Part shown: one piece after another, positions 47,221 to 57,315 of the stretch
How positions within the stretch are numbered: position 1 is the first letter of the stretch
Layout: every line of letters starts with the position of its first letter
Source of the DNA: Desulfogranum marinum
Lineage (GTDB): Bacteria; Desulfobacterota; Desulfobulbia; Desulfobulbales; Desulfobulbaceae
DNA: 64,000 bases
Direction of reading: 5' to 3'
NCBI RefSeq assembly: GCF_016918565.1
Contig: NZ_JAFFQD010000001.1
Location: 349,604-413,603 of the forward strand
Translations under genes and position numbers: made by a program
Notes under the pieces: model-generated
Told to the model about the DNA's origin: nothing
The model's database searches: none
What the model saw: only the letters and a program-made list of their open reading frames with translations

Positions 47221-47802
47221 TTACCGAAAGGTATCCTCTTCGAGGGAAACATACCCCTGATGGAGTGTGACATGGCCGACAAAAGGAGAAAGTTTAACAG
47301 TCATCTCGTCACCGCTTTGCTCCTGAAGATGGATCAGGCACGGCTCAAGATAGCCTTTTTCGCTGAATCGCAAGGAAAATGAGCCAGATTTTTTTTCTTC
47401 TGCGGCTGCAAAAGTAATATCTTTGAGCAACACCGAGTCAGGAAGTTGAAGAGCAGGAAGGTGGCTCGACTCGTCATTGACAGCGCTTTCTGTTTCTGTT
47501 TCTTTTTCGTCGATAGCCACCACCTCGAAGCTACGAGTCGAAGAATCGTATTGCAACTGGTAAGGACGGGATGTCCGCACCGCCAGCCGTGATGTCTGGG
47601 TGATCAGGAGGGTAAGTTTGCGGGTGCTCTGTTTGAGCGGATCGCTAAAAACAAAGCTGGAAAGACGAGGCACAGCAAAGGCCATGGTCACTCCAATGAG
47701 CACCATGACCAATATAAGTTCCAGAAGAGTGAATCCCCTTGTATTTCGTACAGGCAATGTACACCTGTAAATATACAAGAAGAGGGTTACTCGATTTCCC
47801 AA
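47221..47802 (-). CDS. gspH: Minor pseudopilin GspH
   Basis: A 193-residue pseudopilin with NTRGFTLLELILVMVLIG as its prepilin site and a beta domain. The leader as called is ~22 residues, somewhat long. It overlaps gspG by 16 bases. It connects the GspI-J-K tip to the GspG shaft. Confidence 0.88.
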   Translation of the reverse strand: MGNRVTLFLYIYRCTLPVRNTRGFTLLELILVMVLIGVTMAFAVPRLSSFVFSDPLKQSTRKLTLLITQTSRLAVRTSRPYQLQYDSSTRSFEVVAIDEKETETESAVNDESSHLPALQLPDSVLLKDITFAAAEEKKSGSFSLRFSEKGYLEPCLIHLQEQSGDEMTVKLSPFVGHVTLHQGYVSLEEDTFR

Positions 47803-48263
47803 TTGTTAATATCGGCGTCATTACCATCGCCGCCAGGTTCATTGTCCGGGCCATAGCTAATCAGGTCAAAATCCCCGTTTAGCCCTGGGCTTATGTATAC
47901 AAATTCGTTCTCCCAAGGATCAAGAGGTGTTTTCCCTTTTTCCAGATACCCACCCTCTCGCCATCTCTTTGCCAGTCGACCCACAGAGGGCGGCTCCACC
48001 AGGGCCTGCAAGCCTTGCTCGGTTGTGGGGTATTGCCCATTATCGAGTTTGTACAGCTTCAGAGCCTGCTCCAGTGAGCGAATCTGAATGGCTGCCTTGG
48101 TTCTTCGGGCCTCCTCGGGCCTATCCATGATTCGGGGTACAATCAATCCGGCAAGGATCCCTAAAATCACCATGACCACCATCAACTCAATAAGGGTGAA
48201 TCCCTGCATGTTTCCAACGCGCAGGCTCTCCCTGTTCCATCCCTTCATATAAACAATCCTCAT
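47787..48263 (-). CDS. gspG: Major pseudopilin GspG
   Basis: Shaft subunit of the pseudopilus. The site MQGFTLIELMVVMVILGILAG and the C-terminal calcium-loop region (ISYGPDNEPGGDGNDADINNW) are diagnostic. Several in-frame ATGs exist (48263, 48248, 48212). The second has AGGA 8 bases upstream, and all give the same mature protein. It is preceded by the large surface-protein gene with a 27 base gap. Confidence 0.97.
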   Translation of the reverse strand: MRIVYMKGWNRESLRVGNMQGFTLIELMVVMVILGILAGLIVPRIMDRPEEARRTKAAIQIRSLEQALKLYKLDNGQYPTTEQGLQALVEPPSVGRLAKRWREGGYLEKGKTPLDPWENEFVYISPGLNGDFDLISYGPDNEPGGDGNDADINNWEIE

Positions 48264-48290
48264 TGTTTTCTCTAAAATATCGGCCTGCAG

Positions 48291-51002
48291 TTACTGCTGC
48301 ACCCGCATACTCAAAACACTTTTTGTCCGTACAACTCCATATCCTGCCAGCCATACGCCAACCACACTTATGCCCACAGCCTGCCAGATCCCCGTATGCA
48401 ACGCCAACCATGAAAAACCGACAAACGGCAGCAAGAGCAACCTTACAGTAAACCGCATCCATGCTCTGGAGGCAATAAGATCTGCCACCGGCGGGGAAAC
48501 CGCGTAGTAAAAATCAACGAACTTCCTGCCTGGTTCAACTTGCAGGAGATACGAATCCCTGAAATCGCGGAGAATTTCCACCATCGGGTGAAAAACAGAA
48601 CCATAAGAAGCCGTTGCAATAAAACAGGAATCATCGGTCCTGAAAGTAATTTCATCGCCGTAATATACGGTCCCACCAACAATCGCATAGGCCCGCGCGT
48701 AGAAGATTGTTCCCGGCTTGAGGTTTTCCAGAATCGAACTGTATGTGCCGGTGCCGCTCCCGTCTTCTGTTTCGCCTTCCTCGTCAAAGCCGTCGGAGGA
48801 ACCACCAAACAGTCCACCTGAATCTTCTTCACTGTCATCATCATCTGCTGCCACGGCCTCGGCCACTAAAAAATTCCCTGTAGTCTGCAGCATTTTCGCA
48901 ATTAAGGCTGTGGCAGTGTTTTCAGTAACAGCCACAGTAAAAATGACAGAATCTGCAGCTTCCTGACCATCAGCTGTTTGACAGCGGACATAGTAAGGAG
49001 GGTCACCATCAGTACTAGAATCAAGTTCCTCAGAGTGGGAGGTTCTATAAGAATCCGAAGAATCCGAAAACGGTGTCATCAAATCGAACTCCTTATCCTC
49101 TCCCGAATTGTAGCCACATTTGCTAGAAAGAGAGGTTTCGACAGTAAGGGTAAACGATTCGCCCTCAGTATCTCCACTAGTAGGATTAGTAATGGTGACG
49201 GTCAAATCGTCATCGTCATCGTTATCACTGCTCACGCTACTCTTGTATTGTGGATAAGGTGCAATACTGAAAACCACTCCTTTTTTCGTTACTGTCCCTA
49301 ATCCTGGCAGAATCCTGCCCCCGGTCAGGGCTCCGGTACGGGTGATTGCCGTCACCGGAGTGGTACTAATATAGCTGCTGGTAGCACTGGCAAGGGAAAC
49401 GGTTTCCGAGCTCTCTGTAGTACTGGAGAGTTGTGTAACAGTCAGCGTATCGGTGTCATTCTGGTCTGTGCTTGTACCAACGACCACAACTTCGCCGCTA
49501 TCCAGCACAGAAAGGGCATTGCCGGAGGTATCACCCTCCTCAGAGTCAAGAATGGTCACTGTGACCGTGTCTTCATCGTCGGAACCCTCTTCAGTGCCCG
49601 ATTCGGCGGCCATGGCCTGCCCTACGAAAAAAGACGACACACTATCTAAAAGACCATGCAGTATCGACGTTACAGGATGGACAGCTGGTGTCGTCCCCTG
49701 CATAACCGTTTCCGTCTCTTCAGCTGTTACCTGTTCTTCATGCACAAACTGCTCAAAAGAATCCAGCACTTCTATCTGCTGGCTGTCCTCATCCCCCTCA
49801 ACCTCATCAATCAATTGTCCGGATACAACCTGCAAAGAGGATATACGAACAGGCTCAGCCAAAGAACCGTCGGATTGCGCAACAAAATCCGGCGAATCGC
49901 TTTCAGTAGCGTAAGTTGCCACCAAAAGGCGACGAATCCCCTTCTGGGTCGCATAACCGGTAACTACTACCTTGTCCTCATTCAGTAGTTCTACGTCATA
50001 GATAACATCGTCCTCCGGACCGGCATAAATGGTTGTAGAACCCTTGCTGTTAAAGCTCAAATCAGGTGCACCATCAATCGTAAACCGAAACAGTTCCGCA
50101 TCAAGCTGGTTGTCGTTTTCCACTGCAGCGGCCAGATAAATCTGCCCCTCTGCAGCAGCGGTTATGCCATACCCTTCCGATATTTCTGCATCGTCAGTGG
50201 GGATTGCAACCCCCTCACTACCAAAAGTAGCATCAATAATCCCGTCGGCAGTCAACCTGATCAGGAGCAAAGATGCCACATTGTTTTCCGCATATGACCC
50301 GGAAATAATAATCTTGCCGCTTTCCTGTATCAAAACGTCTTCGGCCACGGCAGCATCTCCAACACCAATCAGGCTTACGCCCTCTTCGCCAAAGCTTGCA
50401 TCCAAGGATCCGTCATCATAGAAACGACCGGCCACAATCACACTACCACTGGTACCTTCGGCTACCCCTGCAATGACAATCTGATTTTCAGGGGTAACGG
50501 CAAGAGCGGTAATCTCATCGTGCCCGCGCCCAATCTGCATGACAACCGTTCCCTGATCACCAAAGCTTGGATCAAGCCTGCCGTCTGGAAAGTAGCATGC
50601 CAAGGCAAAATCACGATCTGTATCATTTTCACTGTAGCCTGCGGCAACAATCCTTCCATCGGCAAGCAAGCCAACTGCTAAAATTTCATCATCTGCCCGC
50701 CCGATGGATGTCACCACCCTGCCATCAATATTAAATGACGAATCATAGCTGCCGTCTGCCAGGTAACGAATGAGCGAAAAGTCCTGATCAGCAGAACTGG
50801 ATTTCGAGCCGGCGACAACAATAGCCCCATCCGGCTGCACAACAACGGCAAACCCTTTATTACTTATACCGCCAAATGACTCACTGACCTGCCCATTATC
50901 GCCAAAATCGGTGTCCAGAGTATACGCCCCGTACGATGACTCAATACAAAGAAGGAACACCACCAGTAAAATGCACCAGGTAAGAATATTTTTTTTGCGC
51001 AT
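48291..51002 (-). CDS. Large secreted delta-60 repeat protein with CFI-box C-terminus
   Basis: About 903 residues from the ATG at 51002 (GGAG 9 bases upstream; a longer start at 51050 is possible). It has a signal sequence (ILTWCILLVVFLLCIESSYG) and then about six beta-propeller-type delta-60 repeats (LDTDFGDNGQV, GSYDSSFNIDGRV, GRLDPSFGDQGTV and similar) to about residue 360. A long acidic Ser/Thr/Asp-rich region follows with Ig-like strands. The C-terminal box CFIATASYGS, followed by SPPVADLIASRAWMR and two membrane helices, is known as the CFI-box C-terminal domain. It is the first gene of the secretion operon, so it is a likely client or surface partner of the system. Confidence 0.85.
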   Translation of the reverse strand: MRKKNILTWCILLVVFLLCIESSYGAYTLDTDFGDNGQVSESFGGISNKGFAVVVQPDGAIVVAGSKSSSADQDFSLIRYLADGSYDSSFNIDGRVVTSIGRADDEILAVGLLADGRIVAAGYSENDTDRDFALACYFPDGRLDPSFGDQGTVVMQIGRGHDEITALAVTPENQIVIAGVAEGTSGSVIVAGRFYDDGSLDASFGEEGVSLIGVGDAAVAEDVLIQESGKIIISGSYAENNVASLLLIRLTADGIIDATFGSEGVAIPTDDAEISEGYGITAAAEGQIYLAAAVENDNQLDAELFRFTIDGAPDLSFNSKGSTTIYAGPEDDVIYDVELLNEDKVVVTGYATQKGIRRLLVATYATESDSPDFVAQSDGSLAEPVRISSLQVVSGQLIDEVEGDEDSQQIEVLDSFEQFVHEEQVTAEETETVMQGTTPAVHPVTSILHGLLDSVSSFFVGQAMAAESGTEEGSDDEDTVTVTILDSEEGDTSGNALSVLDSGEVVVVGTSTDQNDTDTLTVTQLSSTTESSETVSLASATSSYISTTPVTAITRTGALTGGRILPGLGTVTKKGVVFSIAPYPQYKSSVSSDNDDDDDLTVTITNPTSGDTEGESFTLTVETSLSSKCGYNSGEDKEFDLMTPFSDSSDSYRTSHSEELDSSTDGDPPYYVRCQTADGQEAADSVIFTVAVTENTATALIAKMLQTTGNFLVAEAVAADDDDSEEDSGGLFGGSSDGFDEEGETEDGSGTGTYSSILENLKPGTIFYARAYAIVGGTVYYGDEITFRTDDSCFIATASYGSVFHPMVEILRDFRDSYLLQVEPGRKFVDFYYAVSPPVADLIASRAWMRFTVRLLLLPFVGFSWLALHTGIWQAVGISVVGVWLAGYGVVRTKSVLSMRVQQ

Positions 51003-51092
51003 GAGTATAGTCTCCATCTGGCTTTTTAACCTGCACCTTTTCTTTATCATTTCAAGGCCATTACGGACGAACCAAATCCCAATTTACCGTAT

Positions 51093-51119
51093 AGTATAGC
51101 TTATTCAGTACAACATCAA
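51093..51119 (-). promoter_or_regulatory. Possible promoter of the secretion operon
   Basis: On the minus strand, TTGATG (51119-51114) and TATACT (51098-51093) stand 15 bp apart, about 90 bases before the surface-protein start. The -10 box is good but the spacing is short. Confidence 0.35.
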
Positions 51120-51286
51120 AACCATTTTAAAGCATATTCCATGCCACTCGACAGACATGTCAGGCGCATTTGCACTGCCAAGCCACCCTGCCTTGATTTC
51201 AGATAAAACGTGGCTCATACTTGTGCTTTGGGTTAGCTCTCTTTGAAAGTTTAACGAACCTCTTCTTGAGAATCAATCGTTGTTTA

Positions 51287-52327
51287 TCATTTTCCAAAGC
51301 TACAAACAGGATACCGGCACTGCTTGCAGTTACGACAAAGCCCACCATGTCCCATCTCGGCAAGCTCTCTTCTGCCTATGGATTCGCCGGCCAGGATACG
51401 CGGTAATACAAGATCCAGAACAGTAATATGGTGAAACATACCGCACGCTGGTACCCCTATGACGGGAACCTCACCAATTCGTGCAACAAGAAACATCGCG
51501 CCGGGAAGAACCGGTGTGCCGTACACCATATCAGACGCTCCTGCCTCCTTGATCCCCAGCCGGGTAACATCATCCGGATCAACCGACATACCACCGGAGG
51601 TGACAATCAATTCCGCTCCCATTGCAAGGCTTTTATGAATTTCCGCTGCTATATGCTGCGGATTGTCAGGGGCAAAGCCAACACTTACAACTTCTGAATC
51701 CAATGCCTTGAGCTTATCTCGCAGGACCTGCTCAAAACGATCTTCTATCCTTTTATAATAAACTTCACTGCCGGTAATTACCAGCCCAGCCTTAACCGAT
51801 CGTAATGGTTTAACACTGATAACCCCTTGCTCCACGGTGGCTATTGATACCGCGCGGTTGACCAGCCTCCTCCGTGCCACTAACGGAATCAAGCGAGTTG
51901 CCGCAACCTGTTCTCCCTTTTGTACTGGGGTATTTGCCTGTAGAGTGGCACACATCACCTCCCCCAGCATATTAAATTGCAGCAGAGCCTCTTTATTGAC
52001 TTTTAAAATACCGTTACAAGCTGCCTTAAGTGTCATTTTCCCTTCAACAACTTCATCGGCAAACTCAATTTGAGGACCTGCCAAAGCCTTTGCAAGTAAT
52101 AAGCCCGCCTCATCCTCATGTATCTCTTCGGCAGTTAACCGCAAAACATAAATGTGTTCTTTTCCGAGGCGGCGCAGATGATCAATATCTTCAGCACGAA
52201 TAATATGCCCCTTTTTAAAGGCACGCCCCTTAAATTCATCACGAACTATCTCCGTGATATCATGGGGAAGAACCATCCCAACCGCCTGCCCCACCGGGAT
52301 ACTTTTTTTATGAGATACATCAGCCAT
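51287..52327 (-). CDS. Molybdopterin-binding MoeA/MoaB-like protein with Cys tail
   Basis: A 346-residue protein with an N-terminal SAF-like region and a central MoaB/MoeA molybdopterin-binding domain (VKAGLVITGSEV; ELIVTSGGMSVDPDDVT; GAMFLVARIGEVPVIGVPAC). It is shorter than MoeA and lacks domain IV. The last residues, CRNCKQCRYPVCSFGK, form a C-x2-C-x2-C-x4-C cluster that could bind Fe-S or zinc. It may take part in molybdenum or tungsten cofactor handling for oxidoreductases. No moa/mob genes are nearby. Confidence 0.82.
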   Translation of the reverse strand: MADVSHKKSIPVGQAVGMVLPHDITEIVRDEFKGRAFKKGHIIRAEDIDHLRRLGKEHIYVLRLTAEEIHEDEAGLLLAKALAGPQIEFADEVVEGKMTLKAACNGILKVNKEALLQFNMLGEVMCATLQANTPVQKGEQVAATRLIPLVARRRLVNRAVSIATVEQGVISVKPLRSVKAGLVITGSEVYYKRIEDRFEQVLRDKLKALDSEVVSVGFAPDNPQHIAAEIHKSLAMGAELIVTSGGMSVDPDDVTRLGIKEAGASDMVYGTPVLPGAMFLVARIGEVPVIGVPACGMFHHITVLDLVLPRILAGESIGRRELAEMGHGGLCRNCKQCRYPVCSFGK

Positions 52328-52673
52328 CTAATCGTTCCGCACAAAGTTAATTTTTAAGAATTAAATACAAAAAAAGAGTATAACAACTACAGAGAATTAC
52401 CAGCGTCAAATGTACCCCTTACCATAAAAAAAGCAACTCAACAGACATATCCAACAAACATATCAACGGATGCATGTACACAAGCATTCACCGGCCCCTT
52501 GTTATCACCAAAAATATTACCGACACCTTTAAATCAAAAAATTGACAATGCAAGGGGATGTTTCTTACCTTTTTTCAGCCATGGCCTGTTGAACAAAAAA
52601 AACCGGGAAGGACAGAGTGGATGTGAAGAATGACCATTCAGCCGAACCGGCACACCTTCAAAGCTGATAGCAC
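52328..52673. other. Divergent intergenic region
   Basis: 346 bp between the MoeA-like gene (minus) and the hydrolase gene (plus). A TTGACA at 52543-52548 with a poor -10 (TACCTT) downstream could serve the hydrolase. I see no ORF, RNA or operator that I can support. Confidence 0.4.
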
Positions 52674-53753
52674 ATGCCCATGAAAAAAAATCGCACCAAA
52701 TGGCTAAAAAAAACCTTTTCGCCCCTGAAAGTAACAGGGCTGGCCCTGCTGTTGATTGCCTTATGGCAAGTTGTCGGCAACATGCACTCAGAAAACAACA
52801 AACAACTACGTCACCAGGTTCGACAAAAAATAGTGGCAACCTTTCCGGAACAAGCAAAAGTTTTTTCTCAAAACATCGGTATATTTCCCTACCTAGAAAT
52901 GGCGCAAGATGCCCGCCCAATTGACCTCAATCGCCCCTCAGTTGTTCTGGTACACGGACTCGATGATCCGGGAAAGGTGTGGATGAATCTTGCTCCGGCA
53001 CTTGACGCCCTCGGATATAATGTGTGGCTGCTCAATTACCCTAATGATCAACCCATAACCGAGTCGAGCCTGCTGTTTGTCCGCGAGTTGCAGGACCTCA
53101 GAAAACGGGGCGTTACCACCATCAATATTGTCTCCCACAGCATGGGTGGCCTTATCTCCCGCGATCTGCTGACCAGCCCAAGTGTACAGTACAAAGAATT
53201 ACAGGTTGAAGACCGTGTCCCCAAAACGAACACGCTTATAATGGTGGCACCCCCTAACCATGGATCACAGGTTGCCCGGCTCCATTTACTTGGAGAAATC
53301 AGAGACCACTTTGTCCGGTTGATGAATGGCGGGGCCAATTGGCTGGATGCTTTTTTCGATGGTGCGGGAGAGGCTCAAGTAGACCTCCTGCCGGACAGCG
53401 TTTTTTTGACGGAACTCAATCAACGACCACTTCCCAAGGAAGTCGATCTGCTCATTATTGCAGGTATCTCCTCGCCCTGGAATAAAGGTGACATTACCCG
53501 GATGAAGAACAAGATCAAGAAAATAGTTCCAGAATTCGGGCAACAGGTCGACATGATAGGCGAATTCATGCAGTCCATGATTAATGGCCTGGGCGATGGC
53601 CTGGTTACGGTAGACTCAACCCGCCTGCAAGGCATTCCACATATCACGGTCAAAGGAACGCATCTGTCGATGATCCGCAACATCACCACGGAAAGCCGGC
53701 GAGTTCCGCCGGCTATTCCTGTTATCATAAAAAAACTGGCGGAAGCTCAGTGA
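52674..53753 (+). CDS. Membrane-anchored alpha/beta hydrolase (lipase/esterase-like)
   Basis: A 359-residue hydrolase with an N-terminal basic stretch and membrane helix (VTGLALLLIALWQVVG). The fold starts with VVLVHGLDDPGKVW (oxyanion loop HG). The nucleophile is in SHSMGG at about residue 157, where the first Gly of GxSxG is Ser. Acid and histidine candidates are in GDGLVTVDSTRL and VKGTHLSMI. The pattern resembles PGAP1/lipase-class proteins acting on lipids at the membrane. A perfect 8 bp stem (53694-53714) lies near the 3' end of the coding region. It is monocistronic. Confidence 0.85.
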   Translation: MPMKKNRTKWLKKTFSPLKVTGLALLLIALWQVVGNMHSENNKQLRHQVRQKIVATFPEQAKVFSQNIGIFPYLEMAQDARPIDLNRPSVVLVHGLDDPGKVWMNLAPALDALGYNVWLLNYPNDQPITESSLLFVRELQDLRKRGVTTINIVSHSMGGLISRDLLTSPSVQYKELQVEDRVPKTNTLIMVAPPNHGSQVARLHLLGEIRDHFVRLMNGGANWLDAFFDGAGEAQVDLLPDSVFLTELNQRPLPKEVDLLIIAGISSPWNKGDITRMKNKIKKIVPEFGQQVDMIGEFMQSMINGLGDGLVTVDSTRLQGIPHITVKGTHLSMIRNITTESRRVPPAIPVIIKKLAEAQ

Positions 53754-53821
53754 TATTCCCACAGCCTGTAGCGGCCACACCTTGATCCAACGAGGTAACC
53801 TGGAATTCTTTTACGCTCCCA

Positions 53822-54622
53822 TCATATGATATGTTTACGGATTTTCGTCACCAACAACTCCGCTAAAACAACAACCGTAAAAATGCTCAACAAAATGACG
53901 GAAACCCTATCCCAGTAAAAAAGGTTAAGCGCCGTATCAAGTACCATGCCAACCCCTCCGGCGCCAACCAGGCCGATAACGGCTGATTCACGTACATTAA
54001 TATCCCACCTGAAAAGAAAAATAGCCCAGAATGCCGGAACAACCTGCGGCCAATATCCTTTCAAAAAGACAGACGGCCATGGAGCACCTGCTGCCGTAAG
54101 TGCCTCCACTGGTCCAGGATTTACCTCTTCCAGTGCCTCAGCAAAAAGCTTCCCCACAAACCCAACGGAGCGAAATCCGATACATACCGTTCCTGCCAAC
54201 GGGCCCGGGCCGAAAATGGCAACAAACAGCAGCGCCCACACCAGCGAATTAACCGACCTGGATGAAACCAAAATAAGCTTTGCAAGCCAGTTCAAAAGGG
54301 GCAGGCGTACGATATTATTGGCCCCCATGATACCCACAGGAACAGCCAGGACAATGGCAAGCAGGGTACCAAGGGTGGCTATGTGCAGGGTTTCCACCAT
54401 GGCATCGTGGATGCCGCCTGGATAATAAGAGAGATCCAACGGCCACATTCTCCCCAGTAAATCAATTACCTGTGTCGGGGCATCGTAGAGGAATTCAGGA
54501 ATGACTTCCACCGTACGCAACGAGGCGGAAAGAGCCACTGCAAAACCAAGAAAGACAGTAAACCTGGCCAGCCTCTGGGCCAGGGTAAACCTGTTCCAGG
54601 TATGGTTGGAAGCACTACTCAT
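53822..54622 (-). CDS. phnE: Phosphonate-type ABC transporter permease PhnE (second copy)
   Basis: A 266-residue inner-membrane permease with about six helices and the BPD_transp signature EALTAAGAPWPSVFLKGYWPQVVPAF. It overlaps the first permease gene by 4 bases and is last in the operon. The two permeases are different in sequence and probably form a heterodimer. Confidence 0.92.
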   Translation of the reverse strand: MSSASNHTWNRFTLAQRLARFTVFLGFAVALSASLRTVEVIPEFLYDAPTQVIDLLGRMWPLDLSYYPGGIHDAMVETLHIATLGTLLAIVLAVPVGIMGANNIVRLPLLNWLAKLILVSSRSVNSLVWALLFVAIFGPGPLAGTVCIGFRSVGFVGKLFAEALEEVNPGPVEALTAAGAPWPSVFLKGYWPQVVPAFWAIFLFRWDINVRESAVIGLVGAGGVGMVLDTALNLFYWDRVSVILLSIFTVVVLAELLVTKIRKHII

Positions 54623-55419
54623 TGAAAAACCTTTTTAATCTGAACGGAAATAAATTCACTGACCATAACCAGGGCAATGATAGAGATAAGAATAGTGGCT
54701 AAAAAATCGTAATCAAAGCGCTGGAATGCGGCAAAAAGCGTCCCACCGATCCCACCGGCACCGACAATACCAACCATGGTTGAATTCCGTAAATTGGCAT
54801 CAAACTGGTAGGAAGAAAATCCGATAAAACGATTGAGCACCTGCGGCAATACCCCATACAAAATCACACTGATAAAAGGCGCACCGGAAGCACGTAATGC
54901 CTCAATAGGTTTCAGGGAAATCTCTTCAATGGCCTCGGCAAAAAGCTTACCGATAAAACCAATGGAGGCGAATATAAGAGTAAGGATGCCGGCCAGAGGA
55001 CCGAAGCCGACAGCCTTGACAAATAAAATTGCAAAAATGACGGGATGAAAGGAACGGCACAGAGCAATAAATGTTCGAAACACCCATGTTACCCACGACG
55101 GCATAAGATTTCGAGCAGCCAGAAGTCCAATCGGCAGCGAGAAAAAAACGCCAAAAGCCGAAGCAATGATGGCAATCTCAATGGTCTCGATCAAATTTTC
55201 TACGAGCAGTTTCCACCTTGAAAAGTCAATAGGCACCATCTCACTGAGAAATTGGCCACCGTTACCGAGCCCTTGAATAAACCGAACCCACGACACATCC
55301 AAATAGTTCGCCGCATACAGCGCATAGAGAAAGGCCAATGTCCATCCTGCCCGCACCCACCAGTTCGTTTTAAAAGGGGGGCCGTATTTTTGACTTACAG
55401 CGGCACTCATTGCAGCCAA
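54619..55419 (-). CDS. phnE: Phosphonate-type ABC transporter permease PhnE (first copy)
   Basis: A 266-residue permease with helices at about 28-45, 85-110 and beyond, and the EAA-type loop [23 protein letters not shown] that contacts the ATPase. It overlaps phnC by 13 bases and the second permease by 4. Its conserved [13 protein letters not shown] matches PhnE proteins. Confidence 0.93.
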   Translation of the reverse strand: MAAMSAAVSQKYGPPFKTNWWVRAGWTLAFLYALYAANYLDVSWVRFIQGLGNGGQFLSEMVPIDFSRWKLLVENLIETIEIAIIASAFGVFFSLPIGLLAARNLMPSWVTWVFRTFIALCRSFHPVIFAILFVKAVGFGPLAGILTLIFASIGFIGKLFAEAIEEISLKPIEALRASGAPFISVILYGVLPQVLNRFIGFSSYQFDANLRNSTMVGIVGAGGIGGTLFAAFQRFDYDFLATILISIIALVMVSEFISVQIKKVFQ

Positions 55420-56177
55420 TCCTCCCCACCATAAATTTCCTTCAGGTGCTCATTGGTCAGTGCCGACGGTGAACCGTCATACACAATCCCCCCTTTTGAC
55501 AAGCCAATAACCCTGGAGGTAAAACGTTTTGCCAGTTCAACATCATGGATATTTATAATAAGGGGAATACCGCGTTCCTCGGACAAAGCAACAAGCAGTT
55601 CCATAATTTCCACACTGGTTTTCGGGTCCAGTGAGGAGGTAGGCTCGTCAGCTAAAAGCACATGGGGTTCCTGCATAATTGCCCGGGCAATCCCCACCCG
55701 TTGACGCTGTCCCCCAGACAGACTGTCTGCACGCTGCCTGAAAAAATCAATCAGACCGATAGATTCCAGGAGCTCGAATGCCCGGTCAATGTCCTGCTGC
55801 GGGTATTTGCGCAACCAGGCTCGCCAGGGAGAGACATAGCCAAGCCGACCACTGAGTACATTCTCCATCACCGAAAGTCGCTCAACCAGGTTAAATTCCT
55901 GAAAAACCATCCCGATCTTTCTTCTTGCCTGCCGTAGCGCTTTGCCGCTCAGCTCCGTAATATTCTCATCACTTACATACACATTCCCTGCTGTGGGGGG
56001 GATGAGTTTATTAACACAGCGAATAAGAGTACTTTTTCCAGTTCCTGAAGGGCCGATAATAGCTACACTTGCCTTGCCGCTCACCGTAAAACTTATATCA
56101 TTCAACACCGGCTTACCGGCTGTGTATTCCTTTACCAGGTTTTCTACCCGAATCGATCTTGTAGACGCCATTCTCAA
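55407..56177 (-). CDS. phnC: Phosphonate-type ABC transporter ATPase PhnC
   Basis: A 256-residue ATPase with Walker [12 protein letters not shown]-loop [23 protein letters not shown] (PhnC-like), signature [14 protein letters not shown] and Walker [13 protein letters not shown]. It separates from phnD by 121 bases containing a stem-loop and overlaps the first permease. Confidence 0.95.
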   Translation of the reverse strand: MRMASTRSIRVENLVKEYTAGKPVLNDISFTVSGKASVAIIGPSGTGKSTLIRCVNKLIPPTAGNVYVSDENITELSGKALRQARRKIGMVFQEFNLVERLSVMENVLSGRLGYVSPWRAWLRKYPQQDIDRAFELLESIGLIDFFRQRADSLSGGQRQRVGIARAIMQEPHVLLADEPTSSLDPKTSVEIMELLVALSEERGIPLIINIHDVELAKRFTSRVIGLSKGGIVYDGSPSALTNEHLKEIYGGEDWLQ

Positions 56178-56241
56178 CCTATCTCTGCGATCATGTAATG
56201 CAGAACCGGCTGACTGTGTCCAGACCGGTCCTGTAGAAAAA

Positions 56242-56280
56242 GCACATCATGCCCTCTGTATTTTAGCGGGGCATGATGCA
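56242..56280 (-). terminator. Intercistronic stem-loop between phnD and phnC
   Basis: On the minus strand, CATCATGCCC and GGGCATGATG form a 10 bp stem with a 14 base loop, followed by CTTTTT. It could partially terminate, or stabilise the phnD part of the message so that the binding protein is made in excess over PhnCE. Confidence 0.6.
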
Positions 56281-56298
56281 GTAAAAAAAAAAAACAGA

Positions 56299-57315
56299 TT
56301 ACTGTTTTTGGGCCTTCTTTTTGGCAGCTTTAGCCGCGTCCTTTTCAGCCATCTTTTTCAAACCGGCCTGATTATAGGAAGTGCCTGTAGATTCTGCGAT
56401 ATCGCGGATAACTTTCCAATCTTTTTGATAGGTTACAGGATAAAAACGATCGGCCTGACCAAAGGTCTCCTGCATGGCTGGGGTAAATCGGTAGGAATAA
56501 AAAGCATCTACAATCTTTTTCACTAACTCAGGATTCAGATTGTGTGCATAGCCAAAAGAAGAAGTCGGAAACTTGGGACTGGTAAAGATTATATTAAAAT
56601 CATCCGCATTAATCCTTCCGGCATCTGCCATTCGATAAAAGACATCAGAGGCTACCGGAGCTGCATCATAGTCACCATGGGCAACGCCAAGGATCGACTG
56701 ATCATGCTTTCCGGAATACACAACGGTGTAATCCTTGTCCGGGATAATGCCGTGTTGTGGAAAAATGGCTCTGGGCGCAAGGTTTCCAGAGTTGGAAGAG
56801 GCAGAGGTATGTGCTACCCGCTTCCCTTTAATATCTTCCATGGTTTTAATACCGCTGTCTTTCTTGGTCACCAAAATCAGGTTATACCCCTGAAAACCAT
56901 CTGGGTACCCTTTCACAGCGATGGGTACATAACCGGCAAGGTTAACGGCAAAACCCGTAGGCCCGGTTGAGAAACCGGCAATGTGCAGCCGTCCGGAGCG
57001 CATGGCCTCGACTTCTGCAGCATTTGACTGCACGGTATAATAGATAACTCTTTTCCCTGTTGCCTTTTCCAGATACTTCTGAAAATCTGCGAATGCATCT
57101 TTGTACACTGCAGGATCTTCAACAGGAGTATAAGTGAAAACAAGCGTTTTGGGATCTTTCCAGTCTTCCTCGTTTTTGGGTGTATCGGCAACGAGATCCA
57201 TATTTTCGTCGCAATACATTTCATCCAGCGTACCGCGATTCTTACATTCTTCTGCGGCGGTTGCCGTGCCGACTGCAAATAGAACCGCCATCAAAAGCGC
57301 CATCATCCTTTTCAT
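56299..57315 (-). CDS. phnD: Phosphonate/phosphite-type substrate-binding protein PhnD
   Basis: A 338-residue periplasmic binding protein. The ATG at 57315 has a strong ribosome site (AGGAGGGG) and begins a clear signal peptide (MMALLMAVLFAVGTATA); a longer frame from 57426 is not needed. Family marks are VFTYTPVEDPAVY and GKRVAHTSASSNSGNLAPR, the oxyanion-binding Ser/Thr loop. A Lys/Ala-rich tail ends the chain. PhnD relatives bind phosphonates, phosphite, hypophosphite or phosphate, and the ligand cannot be told from sequence alone. Confidence 0.9.
   Translation of the reverse strand: MKRMMALLMAVLFAVGTATAAEECKNRGTLDEMYCDENMDLVADTPKNEEDWKDPKTLVFTYTPVEDPAVYKDAFADFQKYLEKATGKRVIYYTVQSNAAEVEAMRSGRLHIAGFSTGPTGFAVNLAGYVPIAVKGYPDGFQGYNLILVTKKDSGIKTMEDIKGKRVAHTSASSNSGNLAPRAIFPQHGIIPDKDYTVVYSGKHDQSILGVAHGDYDAAPVASDVFYRMADAGRINADDFNIIFTSPKFPTSSFGYAHNLNPELVKKIVDAFYSYRFTPAMQETFGQADRFYPVTYQKDWKVIRDIAESTGTSYNQAGLKKMAEKDAAKAAKKKAQKQ

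Noticed and set aside
53694..53714. Perfect 8 bp stem AGCCGGCG/CGCCGGCT as terminator
   Set aside because: It lies inside the hydrolase coding sequence, is explained by the coding residues, and has no following T-run.
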